Shown in pieces: positions 17,185-26,824 of a DNA stretch of 64,000 nucleotides. The DNA is taken from assembly GCF_012933505.1 (NCBI RefSeq), contig NZ_JABBNB010000010.1:1-64000 (forward strand). The letters are read 5' to 3'. The stretch is from Gordonia asplenii (GTDB lineage: Bacteria; Actinomycetota; Actinomycetes; Mycobacteriales; Mycobacteriaceae). The notes below the pieces were generated by a model, which was not told the DNA's origin, made no database searches, and saw nothing but the letters and a program-made list of their open reading frames with translations. The translations under genes were made by a program, and so were the position numbers. The stretch's first letter is position 1, and each line of letters starts with the position of its first letter.

Positions 17185-18345
17185 ATGTCCCCCACCATCG
17201 TCATCACGCTCGCTGTCGGCCTGATCCTCGGTTTCGCGCTCGGTTGGCTTGCGCAGGTTGCGCGCACCGGTGCGCGGGTAGCGCAAGCGCGGGCCGATGC
17301 GGAGGCGTATCAGCGATCGGAGGCGTTGGCCGCGCGGTCGTTGAGTGCGGCGAGTGAGGATGCGGCGCGACGGCAATCGGCGGCGATCGGGGCGGAGGTT
17401 CATCACATCGTGGGGCCGCTGCGGGACACGTTGGGCCGACTGTCGGAGGAGTTGCGCCGGACCGAGACCGATCGAGTGAGCGCCTACGCCGGTCTGACGG
17501 AGCAGGTTCACGGGATGCGTCATTTATCGGCACAGTTGAATACGCAGACGCGAGCGCTGGCGAATGCACTGCACACGCCGCACATCCGCGGTCGGTGGGG
17601 CGAGTTCCAGTTGGAACGGGTGGTCGAGTTGGCGGGTATGACGCGTCATTGCGATTTCGATACGCAGGTCGGCGGGTCGTCGGCCGACGGTTCGGGGGTT
17701 CGGCCGGACATGGTGGTGCATCTCGCGGGCGGGCGGGACATCGTGGTGGACGCGAAGGTGCCGTTGCATGCGTATCTGGAGGCCGTGAACTCCGACGATC
17801 CGTCGCATGTGGAACAGGCTCGAGTCGCTCATGCTCGAGCGCTGCGGGCGCACGTGAGTGCATTGTCGTCGAAGGCGTATTGGACCGCGTTCGCGAACAC
17901 GCCGGAGATGGTGGTGCTGTTCATTCCAAGTGATCCGATTCTGGAGTCGGCGGCTCGGGTGGACACCGATCTGATCGAGTACGCGTTCGGCAAGAAGGTG
18001 GTGTTGGCAACGCCGACGACGCTGGTGGCGTTGCTGCGGACGGTTGCGTTGGGCTGGCGGCAGTATGCGCTGACCGAGGACGCGAAGGTGATCCACGATC
18101 TGGGTTACGAACTGTATCGACGGTTGACGACGGTGCTTGGGCATGTGGACAAGATGGGCATGTCGCTGCGCAGAACAGTCGAGGCGTACAACTCGACGGT
18201 CGGGGCGATCGACGCGCGGTTGGGGGTGACCGCGCGCAAGTTGGCCGACCTGGACGCGTTCACCGATCAGACGGCTCCGCTGCCCGACCCCGGGTTGATC
18301 GATGACGTGGTGCGTCAGGCGGTCGGCGACCGCGGGCGCGTGTGA
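17185..18345 (+). CDS. rmuC: DNA recombination protein RmuC
   Basis: 386 aa. An N-terminal membrane anchor (IVITLAVGLILGFALGWLA) is followed by a coiled-coil stretch with many Ala/Arg/Glu to about residue 130. The RmuC nuclease-like core then shows RGRWGEFQLERVVELAGM, VRPDMVVHLAGGRDIVVDAKVPL and VLFIPSDPILESA. Asp and Lys in the DIVVDAKVPL strand fit a PD-(D/E)XK fold. RmuC limits inversion at short inverted repeats in E. coli. It is followed by a DUF6542 gene, the usual actinobacterial neighbour, and preceded by a palindromic repeat locus. Confidence 0.92.
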   Translation: MSPTIVITLAVGLILGFALGWLAQVARTGARVAQARADAEAYQRSEALAARSLSAASEDAARRQSAAIGAEVHHIVGPLRDTLGRLSEELRRTETDRVSAYAGLTEQVHGMRHLSAQLNTQTRALANALHTPHIRGRWGEFQLERVVELAGMTRHCDFDTQVGGSSADGSGVRPDMVVHLAGGRDIVVDAKVPLHAYLEAVNSDDPSHVEQARVAHARALRAHVSALSSKAYWTAFANTPEMVVLFIPSDPILESAARVDTDLIEYAFGKKVVLATPTTLVALLRTVALGWRQYALTEDAKVIHDLGYELYRRLTTVLGHVDKMGMSLRRTVEAYNSTVGAIDARLGVTARKLADLDAFTDQTAPLPDPGLIDDVVRQAVGDRGRV

Positions 18346-18483
18346 CGCCGCTAAGCAGACGGATCGCCCAAATCGCCCCCTGGTTGTTGACGTATGCCAC
18401 ACCACGCAGGACCGGATACCGATTTTCTCAGGTGTAACCGGTACCGTCGTAATGTGTTATCCGGCCAATTCGCGGCAAGCAGT

Positions 18484-19416
18484 GTGCCCATAGACGAGCA
18501 GTCCGCCCTGCCCAAGTTCCGTGGTCTGCCCTGGTGGGGCGCTGTGGCGTTCGCTGTGGTGCTGACCGCCGTGGGTGCGGGCGTGGATGCAATGCGCGTC
18601 GACGCGCTGGCTACGACGTACCAGGTCCTGTACTTGGTCGGGTGCGTCGGCGCGGCGTTTCTCGTTCGACGCCGGGCCCTGTTCACAACTGCCGTACAGC
18701 CACCGCTGATCGCTCTCGTCGTCAGCGTCGTCACCCTGTACACACTCAATTCTGGTGCCCAGATGTCGGCGAAGACACTGGTCTTCAAACTTGCCCTGCC
18801 GATCGCGAGCAGCTTTCCGTCGATGGCGGTGACGTTCTTGCTGACCTTGGCCGTCGTCGCCGCACGATGGTTCATCTCGCGTCGTCAGTCCGCGGCGAGG
18901 AAGCCCGCGAAGGCAGCGGCCAAGCCGACTCGGTCGCGCTCCAAGCAACCCGAAAAGGTAGAGCACAAATCGGGATCGCGATCGCGCACTGCCCAGTCCA
19001 GGGCCAGTGAGCCGCGCCGAGCCGCGGCGCGGTCGGAGGACGAACGCACCACCGTGCCGAGGCGCCGTCGCGCGGCCGAGGCACCGGGTGCCGTAGCGCC
19101 GGTTCCAGCGGCTTCCGGTCCAGCGGCCCCGGCGACGGGTCGACGCCGCGCCGACCGCGCCGAGGGCACCGGGCAGCCGGTTCGTCCTGCCGAACCGCGC
19201 CAGCGCCCCGCAGAACCACGACAGCCGCGTCCTCGTCCCCGTCCGCAGGGCGGCGAATCGCTCGACGATCAGTCGCGGCCTCAGCGGCCCCGTCAGGCCC
19301 AGCAGGGTCCGGCACCGCGCCGCACGGCCGGCGCCGCGGCGCGTGCCGCCGGACTGGACCTGACCGCCGATCTGGGCGATGACCCGTCGGTGCGTCGCCG
19401 GCCACCTACGCACTGA
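18484..19416 (+). CDS. DUF6542 membrane protein with basic, disordered tail
   Basis: The frame is open from 18394; the GTG at 18484 (VPIDEQSALPKFRGLPWW) fits the family start, giving 310 aa. Four hydrophobic helices occupy residues 15-140 (WGAVAFAVVLTAVGAGVDAM, then VLYLVGCVGAAFLV). After them follows a roughly 170-residue arginine-, proline- and alanine-rich tail that is probably disordered. In related genomes this gene sits near ychF, ispH and the xse genes, as here near rmuC. Its function is unknown. Confidence 0.8.
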   Translation: MPIDEQSALPKFRGLPWWGAVAFAVVLTAVGAGVDAMRVDALATTYQVLYLVGCVGAAFLVRRRALFTTAVQPPLIALVVSVVTLYTLNSGAQMSAKTLVFKLALPIASSFPSMAVTFLLTLAVVAARWFISRRQSAARKPAKAAAKPTRSRSKQPEKVEHKSGSRSRTAQSRASEPRRAAARSEDERTTVPRRRRAAEAPGAVAPVPAASGPAAPATGRRRADRAEGTGQPVRPAEPRQRPAEPRQPRPRPRPQGGESLDDQSRPQRPRQAQQGPAPRRTAGAAARAAGLDLTADLGDDPSVRRRPPTH

Positions 19417-19460
19417 ACGAGGAACGAGTCTCGACGTAGTCGCACGACGACCCCACTCCG

Positions 19461-19657
19461 CCGGTTGAGCCGACCCCACTCCGCTGGTTGAGCCGGGCCG
19501 GAGCGTTAGCGAAGGCCATCCACTCCGCTGGTTGAGCCAGGCCGGAGCGTTAGCGAAGGCCCGTGTCGAAACCACGTACGCCGCATCGATAGTTGGCAAT
19601 TCGTCTCGCCGTGGTTTCGACACGCTCGTCGCTATCGCTCCTTACGGCTCAACCAGC
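19461..19657. repeat. Extragenic GGTTGAGCC/GTTTCGACAC palindromic element, locus 2
   Basis: Tandem CTGGTTGAGCC units (from 19462) lead into an inverted repeat: left arm 19530-19576 (GGTTGAGCCAGGCCGGAGCG to GTGTCGAAACCACG) and right arm 19610-19654 (CGTGGTTTCGACACGC to GGCTCAACC). The loop has AGTTGGCAATTCGTCTCGCC at 19591-19610, which is the reverse complement of the locus-1 loop motif at 18 of 20 positions. The whole element is therefore inverted relative to locus 1. Confidence 0.8.
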
Positions 19658-19679
19658 AGAATTGCCAGCAGAGTGCCGC

Positions 19680-20222
19680 CTACCCGGCCCGCTCGGCGAG
19701 CCACTGTCCCAGTTGACGGGCGGCGGCGTCTACCAGCGACGGCCAGTCCATCGCTTGTTCGTCGGCCGAGTCGCTGACGACTTTCACCAGCGTGAGGTCG
19801 ACACCGAAGGCGGCGCAGACGTGCGCCAGCGCGGCGCCCTCCATGTCGACCAGGTCGGCCCGCTGTGCCAGTTCGTCGCGCACAGCGGGGTCGGCGATGA
19901 AGGTGTCGCCGGTGGCCAGGACGGTGCCGTCGCCGTCGAACGTGTAAGTGTCGACGATGTCGTAGCCCATCGAACGCAGGGCGACACTGGAGATGTCGTG
20001 TTCGATGACGGTCGAGGGAATGAACAGGCCGGCATGCCGAACGTGCAGCGCACCGGCGGTACCGATGTTGACCACGCCGGTCACTGCGGGTGCCGCCCCG
20101 TTCTCGGCTGCACTGAGTTCACGACTGAGAACGGTCGCGGCCCGGACCTTGCCGATTCCGGTGATCAACAGTCGTGTCCCAGCCGGGACGTGGGCCGCTT
20201 CAGCACGCGTCGCCGAGACCAC
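19680..20222 (-). CDS. Nucleoside phosphorylase/MTA-SAH nucleosidase-like protein
   Basis: 180 aa from GTG 20222. The family pattern continues upstream in frame to about 20258 (VLVELFDAGTLVV), where only CTG codons could start, so the true start is uncertain. Motifs: RLLITGIGKVRAA, VVNIGTAGAL, VEHD-type strand (TVIEHDISS), the substrate-binding LVDMEGAALAHVC, and VKVVSDSADE with the catalytic Asp. This matches the PNP/UDP fold of nucleosidases that split methylthioadenosine or other nucleosides; the substrate cannot be told from sequence. It is short for the family. It directly follows the SDR gene on the same strand. Confidence 0.75.
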   Translation of the reverse strand: MVSATRAEAAHVPAGTRLLITGIGKVRAATVLSRELSAAENGAAPAVTGVVNIGTAGALHVRHAGLFIPSTVIEHDISSVALRSMGYDIVDTYTFDGDGTVLATGDTFIADPAVRDELAQRADLVDMEGAALAHVCAAFGVDLTLVKVVSDSADEQAMDWPSLVDAAARQLGQWLAERAG

Positions 20223-20244
20223 CAGGGTCCCGGCGTCGAACAGT

Positions 20245-21186
20245 TCAACCAGGACCGTTGGTCACGTCTCCGGCCGACGTCGCGGCTCGACCGGCGGCGT
20301 CGACCGCGGGCGCGATCTGGGCGAGCTTGTTGAATCGATCGTTGGCGATGCGCATCGCGATCTCGTACGGCAGCGCGAACTTGCGAGCCCACCAGTAGCC
20401 GAACCGGATGTCGAACGACGTGTACACCAGATAGCGGTTCTTGCGAACGCCCTTGACGATTGCGCGCGCCGCGGTCTCCGGCGATACCGCGACTTTGTGA
20501 AACCCGTCGATCGCCTTGCGCACCGTGGGATTCTCGCGGTCGACGCCGACGATCTGCACGGTGTCGACCAGCGGTGTGGCGACGCCGCCGGGGCAGACCA
20601 GCGACACCCCGATATTGTGCCGGCGCAGATCGTAGCGCAGCACCTCCGAGACTCCGCGGATACCGAACTTGCTGGCGCTGTACGCCGCATGCCACGGCAG
20701 GGCCAGCAGCCCCGCGGCCGACGACACGTTGACCAGGTGACCGCCCTGCCCGCGGTGAACCATCTGCGGCACAAACGATTCGATGATGTGGATGGGGCCC
20801 ATGAGGTTGACCTCGACCAGTGACCGCCAATGCTTGTGTTCGAGATTCTCGACGGTTCCCCACGCCGAAATGCCCGCGACGTTCATGACGACGTCCATCA
20901 CGCCGACCTCCGCGTCGACCTGCTTGGCGAAGGCCCGCACCCAGTCGTAGTCGGAGACGTCGCCCGCCTGGTGGTAGACCACCGACCCACCGTCGGCGTT
21001 GATTCCGGCGACCACCTCGTCGAGCGGTGCCAGATGTAGATCGGTGAGGACCAATTGCGCGCCCTGACGCGCCGCGAGTTCGGCGGTCGCACGCCCGATA
21101 CCGCTGGCCGCGCCGGTGATCAGCACCTTGCGCCCCCGCAGCGACGGTACCGGCGTCTTCATGACGATCAGCTCTGTGAGACTCAT
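20245..21186 (-). CDS. Short-chain dehydrogenase/reductase
   Basis: 313 aa classical SDR. Cofactor site VLITGAASGIGRATAE near residue 20, NVAGISAWG, catalytic Ser in LVNVSSAAGLLALP, and the YSASKFG Tyr-Lys pair near residue 170, followed by VCPGGVATPL. The C-terminal 60 residues (FDIRFGYWWARKFALPYEIAM) are longer than in minimal SDRs and may contact membranes or lipids. Substrate unknown. The frame ends just inside the start region of the nucleosidase. Confidence 0.88.
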   Translation of the reverse strand: MSLTELIVMKTPVPSLRGRKVLITGAASGIGRATAELAARQGAQLVLTDLHLAPLDEVVAGINADGGSVVYHQAGDVSDYDWVRAFAKQVDAEVGVMDVVMNVAGISAWGTVENLEHKHWRSLVEVNLMGPIHIIESFVPQMVHRGQGGHLVNVSSAAGLLALPWHAAYSASKFGIRGVSEVLRYDLRRHNIGVSLVCPGGVATPLVDTVQIVGVDRENPTVRKAIDGFHKVAVSPETAARAIVKGVRKNRYLVYTSFDIRFGYWWARKFALPYEIAMRIANDRFNKLAQIAPAVDAAGRAATSAGDVTNGPG

Positions 21187-21202
21187 GTCTCGACTCTACG
21201 GG

Positions 21203-22273
21203 TCAGCCGACGGGCAGCTTGCCGCCGAACAGCGAATAGATCACCGAGAGCATGGCCTTGAGGACCTGCGACCCGACATCCTGGCCGGGCCCCAGGATGA
21301 GCGCGAGCAGTGCGCTCGGATTACGGGTCTCGACCGCCTTCGTCACGAACGGGATCACGCCCGACAGTCCCTCGACGTCGACGTCGGTGTTGGGCGTCGT
21401 CGGCGAGTCGGACGGGTTGGCACTGAGCGACCCGGTGGACAGCAGCGGGGACCCGCTGACACCGGCACCGGCCGCGTACGCGAGGATGCCGTCGGTGATC
21501 GCAGTCGCGTATTTGAGCTGTCCGACCTTGCCCGACAACGCCGCCGCTTCAGTTGGATTGGACAGGTTGCCCATCTCGATGAACACCGCGGGCACCGTGG
21601 TGAGGTTGACCGCGGCGATGTCTGAGCGGGTCTGGATGCCGTCGACGACGCCCGCGTAGTTGGCCGGTGCGAAACCCGCCTTCTTGAACGAGTCACGCAT
21701 CATCGACGACGCCTTGCGGCCGCCGCCCGACTGCGCGAGCTGCGCGGCTGAACTGGGCAGCGGCAGCGTCGGGACGATCATGTGAAAGCCCCTGTTGGTC
21801 GCATCGCTGCCGGCGCTCGTCGAATCGGCATGCAGGCTCACGGCGACCGCGGCGCCGGAACGGCTGGCCGCCGCCGCACGCTCGTCGACGCATCCGCCCC
21901 AGCCGGTGTCGTCCGCGCGGCTCAGCACCACCCGGGCGCCCTGGCTCTCCAGACCGGCCTTCACCAACTGCGCGACATCCCAGTTGATCCGATGCTCCGT
22001 CACGCCGTTGACGCCTGTCGCGCCAGTCGTCTGGCAGTCCTTGGTGCCACCGCGGCCGTCGGGAACCTGTTTGCTGAGACTGTGACCCGCGGCGCCGCCT
22101 TGATGGCCGGGGTCGAGGAAGATCGTCTTGCCCATGAGCGTCGAGCCGGCGACCGGAACAGGTGCGATCGGCGCCGACGGCCTGGCCTGCGCGACCGGAA
22201 CCGTCGTTGTGGACACGACGACGGCCGCGGCCGCTACCGCCGCCCCGACGACAGTCTTCTTCAGTGCAAACAC
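21203..22273 (-). CDS. N-acetylmuramoyl-L-alanine amidase (Rv3717-like)
   Basis: 356 aa secreted zinc amidase that cuts the bond between muramic acid and L-alanine in peptidoglycan. GTG 22273 is preceded by GGAGGG; the signal peptide is residues 1-30 (VVGAAVAAAAVVVSTTTVP, cut near AQA). The Amidase_3 core has IFLDPGHQGG (first Zn His), the Glu in VNGVTEHRINWD, SLHADSTSAG (second His) and a catalytic Glu in VPAVFIEMGNLSN. A C-terminal extension of about 90 residues with no domain follows. Homologous to mycobacterial Ami1. Confidence 0.9.
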   Translation of the reverse strand: MFALKKTVVGAAVAAAAVVVSTTTVPVAQARPSAPIAPVPVAGSTLMGKTIFLDPGHQGGAAGHSLSKQVPDGRGGTKDCQTTGATGVNGVTEHRINWDVAQLVKAGLESQGARVVLSRADDTGWGGCVDERAAAASRSGAAVAVSLHADSTSAGSDATNRGFHMIVPTLPLPSSAAQLAQSGGGRKASSMMRDSFKKAGFAPANYAGVVDGIQTRSDIAAVNLTTVPAVFIEMGNLSNPTEAAALSGKVGQLKYATAITDGILAYAAGAGVSGSPLLSTGSLSANPSDSPTTPNTDVDVEGLSGVIPFVTKAVETRNPSALLALILGPGQDVGSQVLKAMLSVIYSLFGGKLPVG

Positions 22274-22414
22274 AGATCGCCCTCCATAGACCAACGCCAG
22301 TCACAACAATCCCACTGGCCACTTTGATAACAGTGAATCAGGGCTTGAGAGTTTTGACGAATCTGCGACCTGGCCCGATGCCTTTCGTTAGACAGCTGTG
22401 ACCTCACCGAGTCC

Positions 22415-23539
22415 TTAGAGTGAAGGACTCCCTTGCGTCTGAGGCGAATACCTCGTGATGCTCAGAATCCCGAATTCGTCGTCGACGTGGGTCCCGACGG
22501 CGGCACGAAGACCGTCGACGACCTCCTGCTCGACGAGCCCCGCCCCGATCACCACGATCGACGTCGACGGCGGCTCGCCGGCCCATGCCGCCGCATCCAC
22601 CCGGATTCGTCCCCCGACGGCGTGGAAGATGTACTTCTCCCGGTGATCGAGGAGGCCGAAATGCGCCCATCCCTTGATTCGATAGGTGCCGTTCGGCGGA
22701 CGCTCCAGGAATGCCGCCAGCCGGCGCGGGTTCATCGGCGCGGATGATTCGAAGGACACCGACTGATACTCGTCGTGCAGATGCCGATGCCGATGCCCCG
22801 AGCAGTCCCCGAGCTCGGACCCCGCGCGCTCCTCTGCGCGCAACAGGTCGTCGAGCGACAGCTGCCGGGGGCCGTCGACGTCGGCGCGCCCTTGCACCGG
22901 ATCGAACAGCAACGCCGGATCCACCACCGACTCGACGGTGAGCACCACCGGCGCGGTCGGATTGAGTTCGGCGACCGCACCGAGCACCGCCGCCCGATCC
23001 GCGACGGCGGAATCGGTTGCGGCGCTGGATGATTCCGCGCCGTCGAGCAGATCCGCCTTGTTGACGATCACCAGATCGGCGATCCGCACGTGCCCGTCGA
23101 GTTCGGAGTGGCGCGCTCTGGTCGCCAGGAATTCCGCGCCGTCGACCAGATAGACCAAACCGCCGTAAACCGCGCGAGCATCGGTCAGCGCCGCGACCAT
23201 CCGGATCAAGGTCCGCGGTTCAGCGAGCCCCGACGCCTCGATCACAATGGCGTCGATTCCCGCACGCGGCGCGAGAAGCCGGCCCACGACCGCGGCAAAA
23301 CCTTCCGGTGAATCGTCGTCGACGGTGCAACACATACATCCATTACCCAGCCCGACTACTCCGTCGACCTGTCCGGCCACCAATAGAGCGTCGACGTTGA
23401 TCGCGCCGAAGTCGTTGATGATCAATCCGATTCGAGTGGCGCCGCTGTGCCGGAGAAGATGATTGAGCAAGGTACTCTTGCCCGAACCGAGGAATCCCGC
23501 AACGAGGATGATCGGAACTTGCCGGGGTCGACCGGTCAT
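22415..23539 (-). CDS. CobW/COG0523 family metallochaperone GTPase
   Basis: 374 aa from ATG 23539 ([18 protein letters not shown]); upstream codons in frame overlap the preceding gene and are not coding-like. P-loop GFLGSGKST, the metal-binding CxCC motif [16 protein letters not shown] and NKADLL define the G3E/CobW family, which delivers metals to target proteins at the cost of GTP. A histidine-rich [11 protein letters not shown] insert near residue 270 and the CobW C-terminal domain follow. The target metal (Zn or other) is unknown and I find no convincing Zur box. It overlaps trhO by 4 bp. Confidence 0.88.
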   Translation of the reverse strand: MTGRPRQVPIILVAGFLGSGKSTLLNHLLRHSGATRIGLIINDFGAINVDALLVAGQVDGVVGLGNGCMCCTVDDDSPEGFAAVVGRLLAPRAGIDAIVIEASGLAEPRTLIRMVAALTDARAVYGGLVYLVDGAEFLATRARHSELDGHVRIADLVIVNKADLLDGAESSSAATDSAVADRAAVLGAVAELNPTAPVVLTVESVVDPALLFDPVQGRADVDGPRQLSLDDLLRAEERAGSELGDCSGHRHRHLHDEYQSVSFESSAPMNPRRLAAFLERPPNGTYRIKGWAHFGLLDHREKYIFHAVGGRIRVDAAAWAGEPPSTSIVVIGAGLVEQEVVDGLRAAVGTHVDDEFGILSITRYSPQTQGSPSL

Positions 23540-24405
23540 CGCGTCACCGCGAGTTGGGCGTGCGTCAGGCATTCCGGGCACACGACCACCAATTCGCGAC
23601 CGTTCGGATCGGGGTAGTTCGCGATATTCTTGGTGGGCACGCCACATTGCGAACAGACACCGAGCACCTTTGCGTGGTCGGAGAAATCGACACTCATCCG
23701 ATCGTCGAATACATAAAGCGAACCCTCCCACAGCCCGTCGTCGCCGAATTGCTCGCCGTACCGGACAATTCCGCCCTCGAGCTGGTAGACGTCGCTGAAT
23801 CCGCGGTCGCGCAATAGTGCGCTGAGCACCTCACAGCGAACCCCACCGGTGCAGTAGGTCACCACGGGTCGATCTTTGAGGTGGTCGAACTCGCCGGCGT
23901 CGATCAGCGGGATAAAGTCTCGGGTGGTCGCGACATCGGCCACCACGGCCCCGGCGAATCGACCGATTTGAGCCTCGAGGCGATTGCGGCCGTCGAAGAA
24001 TACGACGTCGTCGCCGCGCTCGGCGACCAGCTGATTGACGCCGTCGGGCGAGAGACGGGTACCGCCGCCCACCACACCGTCGGTGTCGACGCGCAGTCGC
24101 TCCGGCGCACCGAAACTGACGATTTCGGGCCGAACCTTCACGCTGAGTCGGGGAAAGTCGTGGCCCGTTCCCATCGACCACTTCACATCCGCATCAGCGA
24201 AGGGTGCATACGATCGAGTAATTCTCACGTACCGTTTGACGTGCGGGAGATCACCACCCACCGTCGCGTTGATACCGTCGGCTGAGACAATGATCCGACC
24301 GCGCAGTTCCAGCGACTCGCAAACCGCCGTCTGCCACAGCCGAATGGCCTCCGGGTCGGCAAGCGGAGCAAACACATAGAACAAGACGATCTTGGGAGTC
24401 GACAC
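23536..24405 (-). CDS. trhO: tRNA uridine-34 hydroxylase TrhO (rhodanese family)
   Basis: 289 aa from GTG 24405 ([15 protein letters not shown]); a further 10 codons upstream are open. The N-terminal acylphosphatase-like domain has [16 protein letters not shown]. The central rhodanese domain contains the catalytic Cys in [18 protein letters not shown]. The C-terminus carries [10 protein letters not shown] and VVCPEC cysteine pairs. TrhO makes 5-hydroxyuridine at tRNA position 34. The gene is translationally coupled to the downstream CobW gene and divergent from the lipoprotein gene. Confidence 0.9.
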   Translation of the reverse strand: MSTPKIVLFYVFAPLADPEAIRLWQTAVCESLELRGRIIVSADGINATVGGDLPHVKRYVRITRSYAPFADADVKWSMGTGHDFPRLSVKVRPEIVSFGAPERLRVDTDGVVGGGTRLSPDGVNQLVAERGDDVVFFDGRNRLEAQIGRFAGAVVADVATTRDFIPLIDAGEFDHLKDRPVVTYCTGGVRCEVLSALLRDRGFSDVYQLEGGIVRYGEQFGDDGLWEGSLYVFDDRMSVDFSDHAKVLGVCSQCGVPTKNIANYPDPNGRELVVVCPECLTHAQLAVTR

Positions 24406-24408
24406 AAG

Positions 24409-25218
24409 ATGCCAGGGTACGGATTTCTGCGGCACGGCAACACTCGGCCCGACGCACCGCGGGTGCTGGTCCGCGCGATTGCGGCGGTCGCCGCCGCGAC
24501 GTCGCTGTTCGCGGCGAGCGGATGCGGACTGACCGGCGGCTCCGGCCCAGGTCAGATAATCGTGCCGCCCACCGACACGCTGTCCACGGAAACCGAAGCA
24601 CCCACCACCACGTCGGCCGCGGCCGACGAGCCGCCGTCGTCGCGCGACTCCGATCTACCCAAATGGACCATCGGGCGGACGGTCAGCGCCGCACCACGCG
24701 TCGACAACAGCAACTATCACAAGGGCTCGGTGACTTCGGACTCGCCGCGCGAGGACACCACCGGCTTCAATTTCACGACGCCGAGCCGTTCGGTCAACTG
24801 CTCTACCGGAACCAATGGCCGCGACACTCTCGCCTGCCAAGCCACCGGATTGGAAGGCGCCCAGAATCCGCCCGCCAATACACCGTCGACCTGTCAGTGG
24901 GCACCGGACATCATTATCCTCAATAGCTCTGGGCCCACTCACGGTGCGTGCGCGAATCTATATCCGGTGATGCACCGCGGAACCATCGTCGATTTCGGCC
25001 AGAGTATCGCGGTAAGTCGATTCACCTGCTTGAGTCACATCAGCGGTCTCTACTGCCTGCAAGTGTCCACCGGGAAGGGGTTCTCGGTGACTTCGGGCGG
25101 GTATCGCGAAATCAACGCCGCCGACGCCGCGCCGTCCGCGCTACTCGGAATCACCGCGCCCACGCCGACCACCTCCGATCAACAGTCCCCGGCAACGAGT
25201 TCCCCACCAACTTCCTGA
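24409..25218 (+). CDS. Putative lipoprotein, DUF6636-like
   Basis: 269 aa from ATG 24409; a GTG at 24463 ([21 protein letters not shown]) gives a more typical lipoprotein signal with the lipobox AASGC. After a Thr/Ser/Pro-rich linker, residues 120-245 hold a compact secreted domain with paired cysteines ([50 protein letters not shown]). This fits the small secreted DUF6636-like pattern, FxTPSgnixC. A proline/threonine tail follows. It is probably anchored on the outer face of the membrane; function unknown. Confidence 0.65.
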   Translation: MPGYGFLRHGNTRPDAPRVLVRAIAAVAAATSLFAASGCGLTGGSGPGQIIVPPTDTLSTETEAPTTTSAAADEPPSSRDSDLPKWTIGRTVSAAPRVDNSNYHKGSVTSDSPREDTTGFNFTTPSRSVNCSTGTNGRDTLACQATGLEGAQNPPANTPSTCQWAPDIIILNSSGPTHGACANLYPVMHRGTIVDFGQSIAVSRFTCLSHISGLYCLQVSTGKGFSVTSGGYREINAADAAPSALLGITAPTPTTSDQQSPATSSPPTS

Positions 25219-25369
25219 GAGTCGACACAGTGTTCGCACAGCTATGTGCATTGTTTCCTCTTTTCGGTTATTCTCATGAGGAAGTAATACGCGGCGGGTC
25301 CTCGCCACTACATCTTGATCGCGGAAATGTCCGTCGCATATCGGTGTCTACCCAGAAGGAGCGCAGTCA

Positions 25370-25702
25370 ATGGCAAAACGTGAGGTCGTTGAGGTTATCG
25401 ATGACATCGACGGCAAGGTTCTCGAAGAGTACGAGACCGTTCGCTTCTCGGTAGACGGTCGCACTTACGAATTCGACACCTCCGCTAAGCACGCCGACGA
25501 GTTCCGCTCCTCGCTGCAGAAGTACCTCGACGTATCGCGTCCCGTCGCTCGCACACCGCGACGCGGCGTCGTCGTCGGAGCCAATCGCAGCAAGGCTCAG
25601 ACGCAGGCAATCCGCGAATGGGCCAATGAGAACGGCCATACGGTCAGCGATCGGGGCCGCATCCCGCTGCATATCGTCGAAGCATACGAAGCAGCTAACT
25701 GA
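25370..25702 (+). CDS. lsr2: Nucleoid-associated silencer Lsr2
   Basis: 110 aa. The N-terminal dimerisation domain ([20 protein letters not shown], then [14 protein letters not shown]) and the C-terminal AT-hook-like DNA-binding domain ([36 protein letters not shown]) are both complete, including the RGR motif. Lsr2 bridges AT-rich DNA and silences horizontally acquired genes, like H-NS. The 150-bp leader is AT-rich relative to its surroundings, so autoregulation is plausible. A strong terminator follows. Confidence 0.95.
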   Translation: MAKREVVEVIDDIDGKVLEEYETVRFSVDGRTYEFDTSAKHADEFRSSLQKYLDVSRPVARTPRRGVVVGANRSKAQTQAIREWANENGHTVSDRGRIPLHIVEAYEAAN

Positions 25703-25720
25703 ACTCAAGTATGTGACATT

Positions 25721-25750
25721 CGGGCCGTCCGGCAGCAGCCGGACGGCCCG
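25721..25750 (+). terminator. Rho-independent terminator after lsr2
   Basis: A perfect 13-bp stem (CGGGCCGTCCGGC with its complement) closes a 4-nt AGCA loop, 18 bp after the lsr2 stop. It is followed by TATTGTC, a poor U-tract, as usual in high-GC actinobacteria. Confidence 0.85.
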
Positions 25751-25904
25751 TATTGTCGATTGAGACCTGCCGCGACTGTGGTCGCTCTGATTGCTGTCGA
25801 TTGAGCGGAATCCCGTTGATTGGAGGGGCTTTCGAGTCGAAATCCGCGTGCGACGGTTTTCTCGGGTGTTTCACGACTGTTCTCGGCGTTTTGGTTTGCG
25901 TCGG

Positions 25905-26083
25905 GTTACGTGGTTTCGACACGCTCGTCGCTAACGCTCCTCACGGCTCAACCAGCGGAGAGGGCCCGCCATCGGTGAATCCCGGCTCAACCAGCGGGGT
26001 GAAGGGCACCCCCACGCTCCTCACGGCTCAACCACGGGGTGAAGGGCACCCCCACGCTCCGGCCCGGTTCAACCAGCGGTTGT
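25905..26083. repeat. Extragenic GTTTCGACAC/GGCTCAACC element, locus 3 (half-element with tandem units)
   Basis: TACGTGGTTTCGACACGC followed by GCTAACGCTCC and GGCTCAACCAGCGG forms one arm of the family. It is followed by repeated units (GCTCAACCAGCGGGGTGAAGG, then ...CACCCCCACGCTCC) up to 26083. No matching left arm is present, so it cannot form the full hairpin. The DNA between 25751 and 25904 contains no feature I can name. Confidence 0.7.
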
Positions 26084-26094
26084 AATCTTGCGAC

Positions 26095-26499
26095 GTGGGT
26101 GAATTGCGTCCTTTACGACCATCGGTGACGTGGCTGTTGCTGGGCACGGCGATCGCGAGCGAGGTCGCGGCGTCGTTGTCGCTCAAGGGATCAGCGTCGA
26201 CCCCGGCGCTCTATGCGGTGGTCGTCGTCGGCTACGTGAGCAGTTTCGTGCTCCTCGCACAGGTTCTCAAGCGGGGAATGGCACTGGGTGTGGCCTACGG
26301 AGTCTGGGGCGCGGCCGGCGTCGCCGCGACGGCCATCGCGGCGGCATTGATCTTCGACGAGGCACTGACGGCGATGATGGGCGTCGGGCTGGCGCTGATC
26401 GTCGCAGGCGTCATCATGATCCAAAGTGGTTCGCGCACAACCGAACTGCCCGACGCCCACACCCCCGACGTTGCGACCCACCGCGTTTCGGAGCACTGA
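26095..26499 (+). CDS. SMR family efflux subunit 1
   Basis: 134 aa with four transmembrane helices of the small multidrug resistance family. The membrane Glu is in AIASEVAASLSLKGS and the GVAYGVWGAAG motif lies in helix 3. The first 14 residues and the last 25 (hydrophilic, His-rich) extend beyond the core of about 105. It is followed after one base by a second SMR gene, so the functional unit is probably a heterodimer of oppositely oriented subunits, as in EbrAB. Substrates (cationic biocides or guanidinium-like compounds) are not predictable. Confidence 0.88.
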   Translation: MGELRPLRPSVTWLLLGTAIASEVAASLSLKGSASTPALYAVVVVGYVSSFVLLAQVLKRGMALGVAYGVWGAAGVAATAIAAALIFDEALTAMMGVGLALIVAGVIMIQSGSRTTELPDAHTPDVATHRVSEH

Positions 26500-26500
26500 G

Positions 26501-26821
26501 GTGGCATATCTGTTCTTGGCCTGCGCAATTGCGTCGGAGTTGATCGCCACCCTGGCATTGCGCGTCGCGGCGACCGGCCGACCGTCGTTCTATGCGATCG
26601 TGACCCTCGGCTATCTCGGCGGCTTCGCCGGACTGTTGATCGCACTGCGCCAGGGCATTCCGCTCGGCGTCGCCTACGGCGTGTGGACGGCGGCAGGTGT
26701 CGCGCTCACCGCCGTGGCCTCCCGCATCCTGTTCGACGAACCCTTGACGCGACGCATGATCGGCGGCATCGCGCTCATCGCGGCCGGCGTGCTGCTCGTG
26801 GAACTGGGTGCCGCGCACTGA
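26501..26821 (+). CDS. SMR family efflux subunit 2
   Basis: 106 aa from GTG 26501, directly behind subunit 1. Four transmembrane helices with CAIASELIATLALR containing the essential Glu, and IPLGVAYGVWTAAG in helix 3. The length is the family standard. The tight spacing and differing loop charges (more basic here: RQG, RRM) suit a dual-topology pair. Confidence 0.88.
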   Translation: MAYLFLACAIASELIATLALRVAATGRPSFYAIVTLGYLGGFAGLLIALRQGIPLGVAYGVWTAAGVALTAVASRILFDEPLTRRMIGGIALIAAGVLLVELGAAH

Positions 26822-26824
26822 CTT

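Noticed and set aside
25753-26085. Possible Cys-rich small protein after lsr2
   Set aside because: Most of it is translated extragenic repeat; starts inside the terminator region and has no ribosome-binding site.
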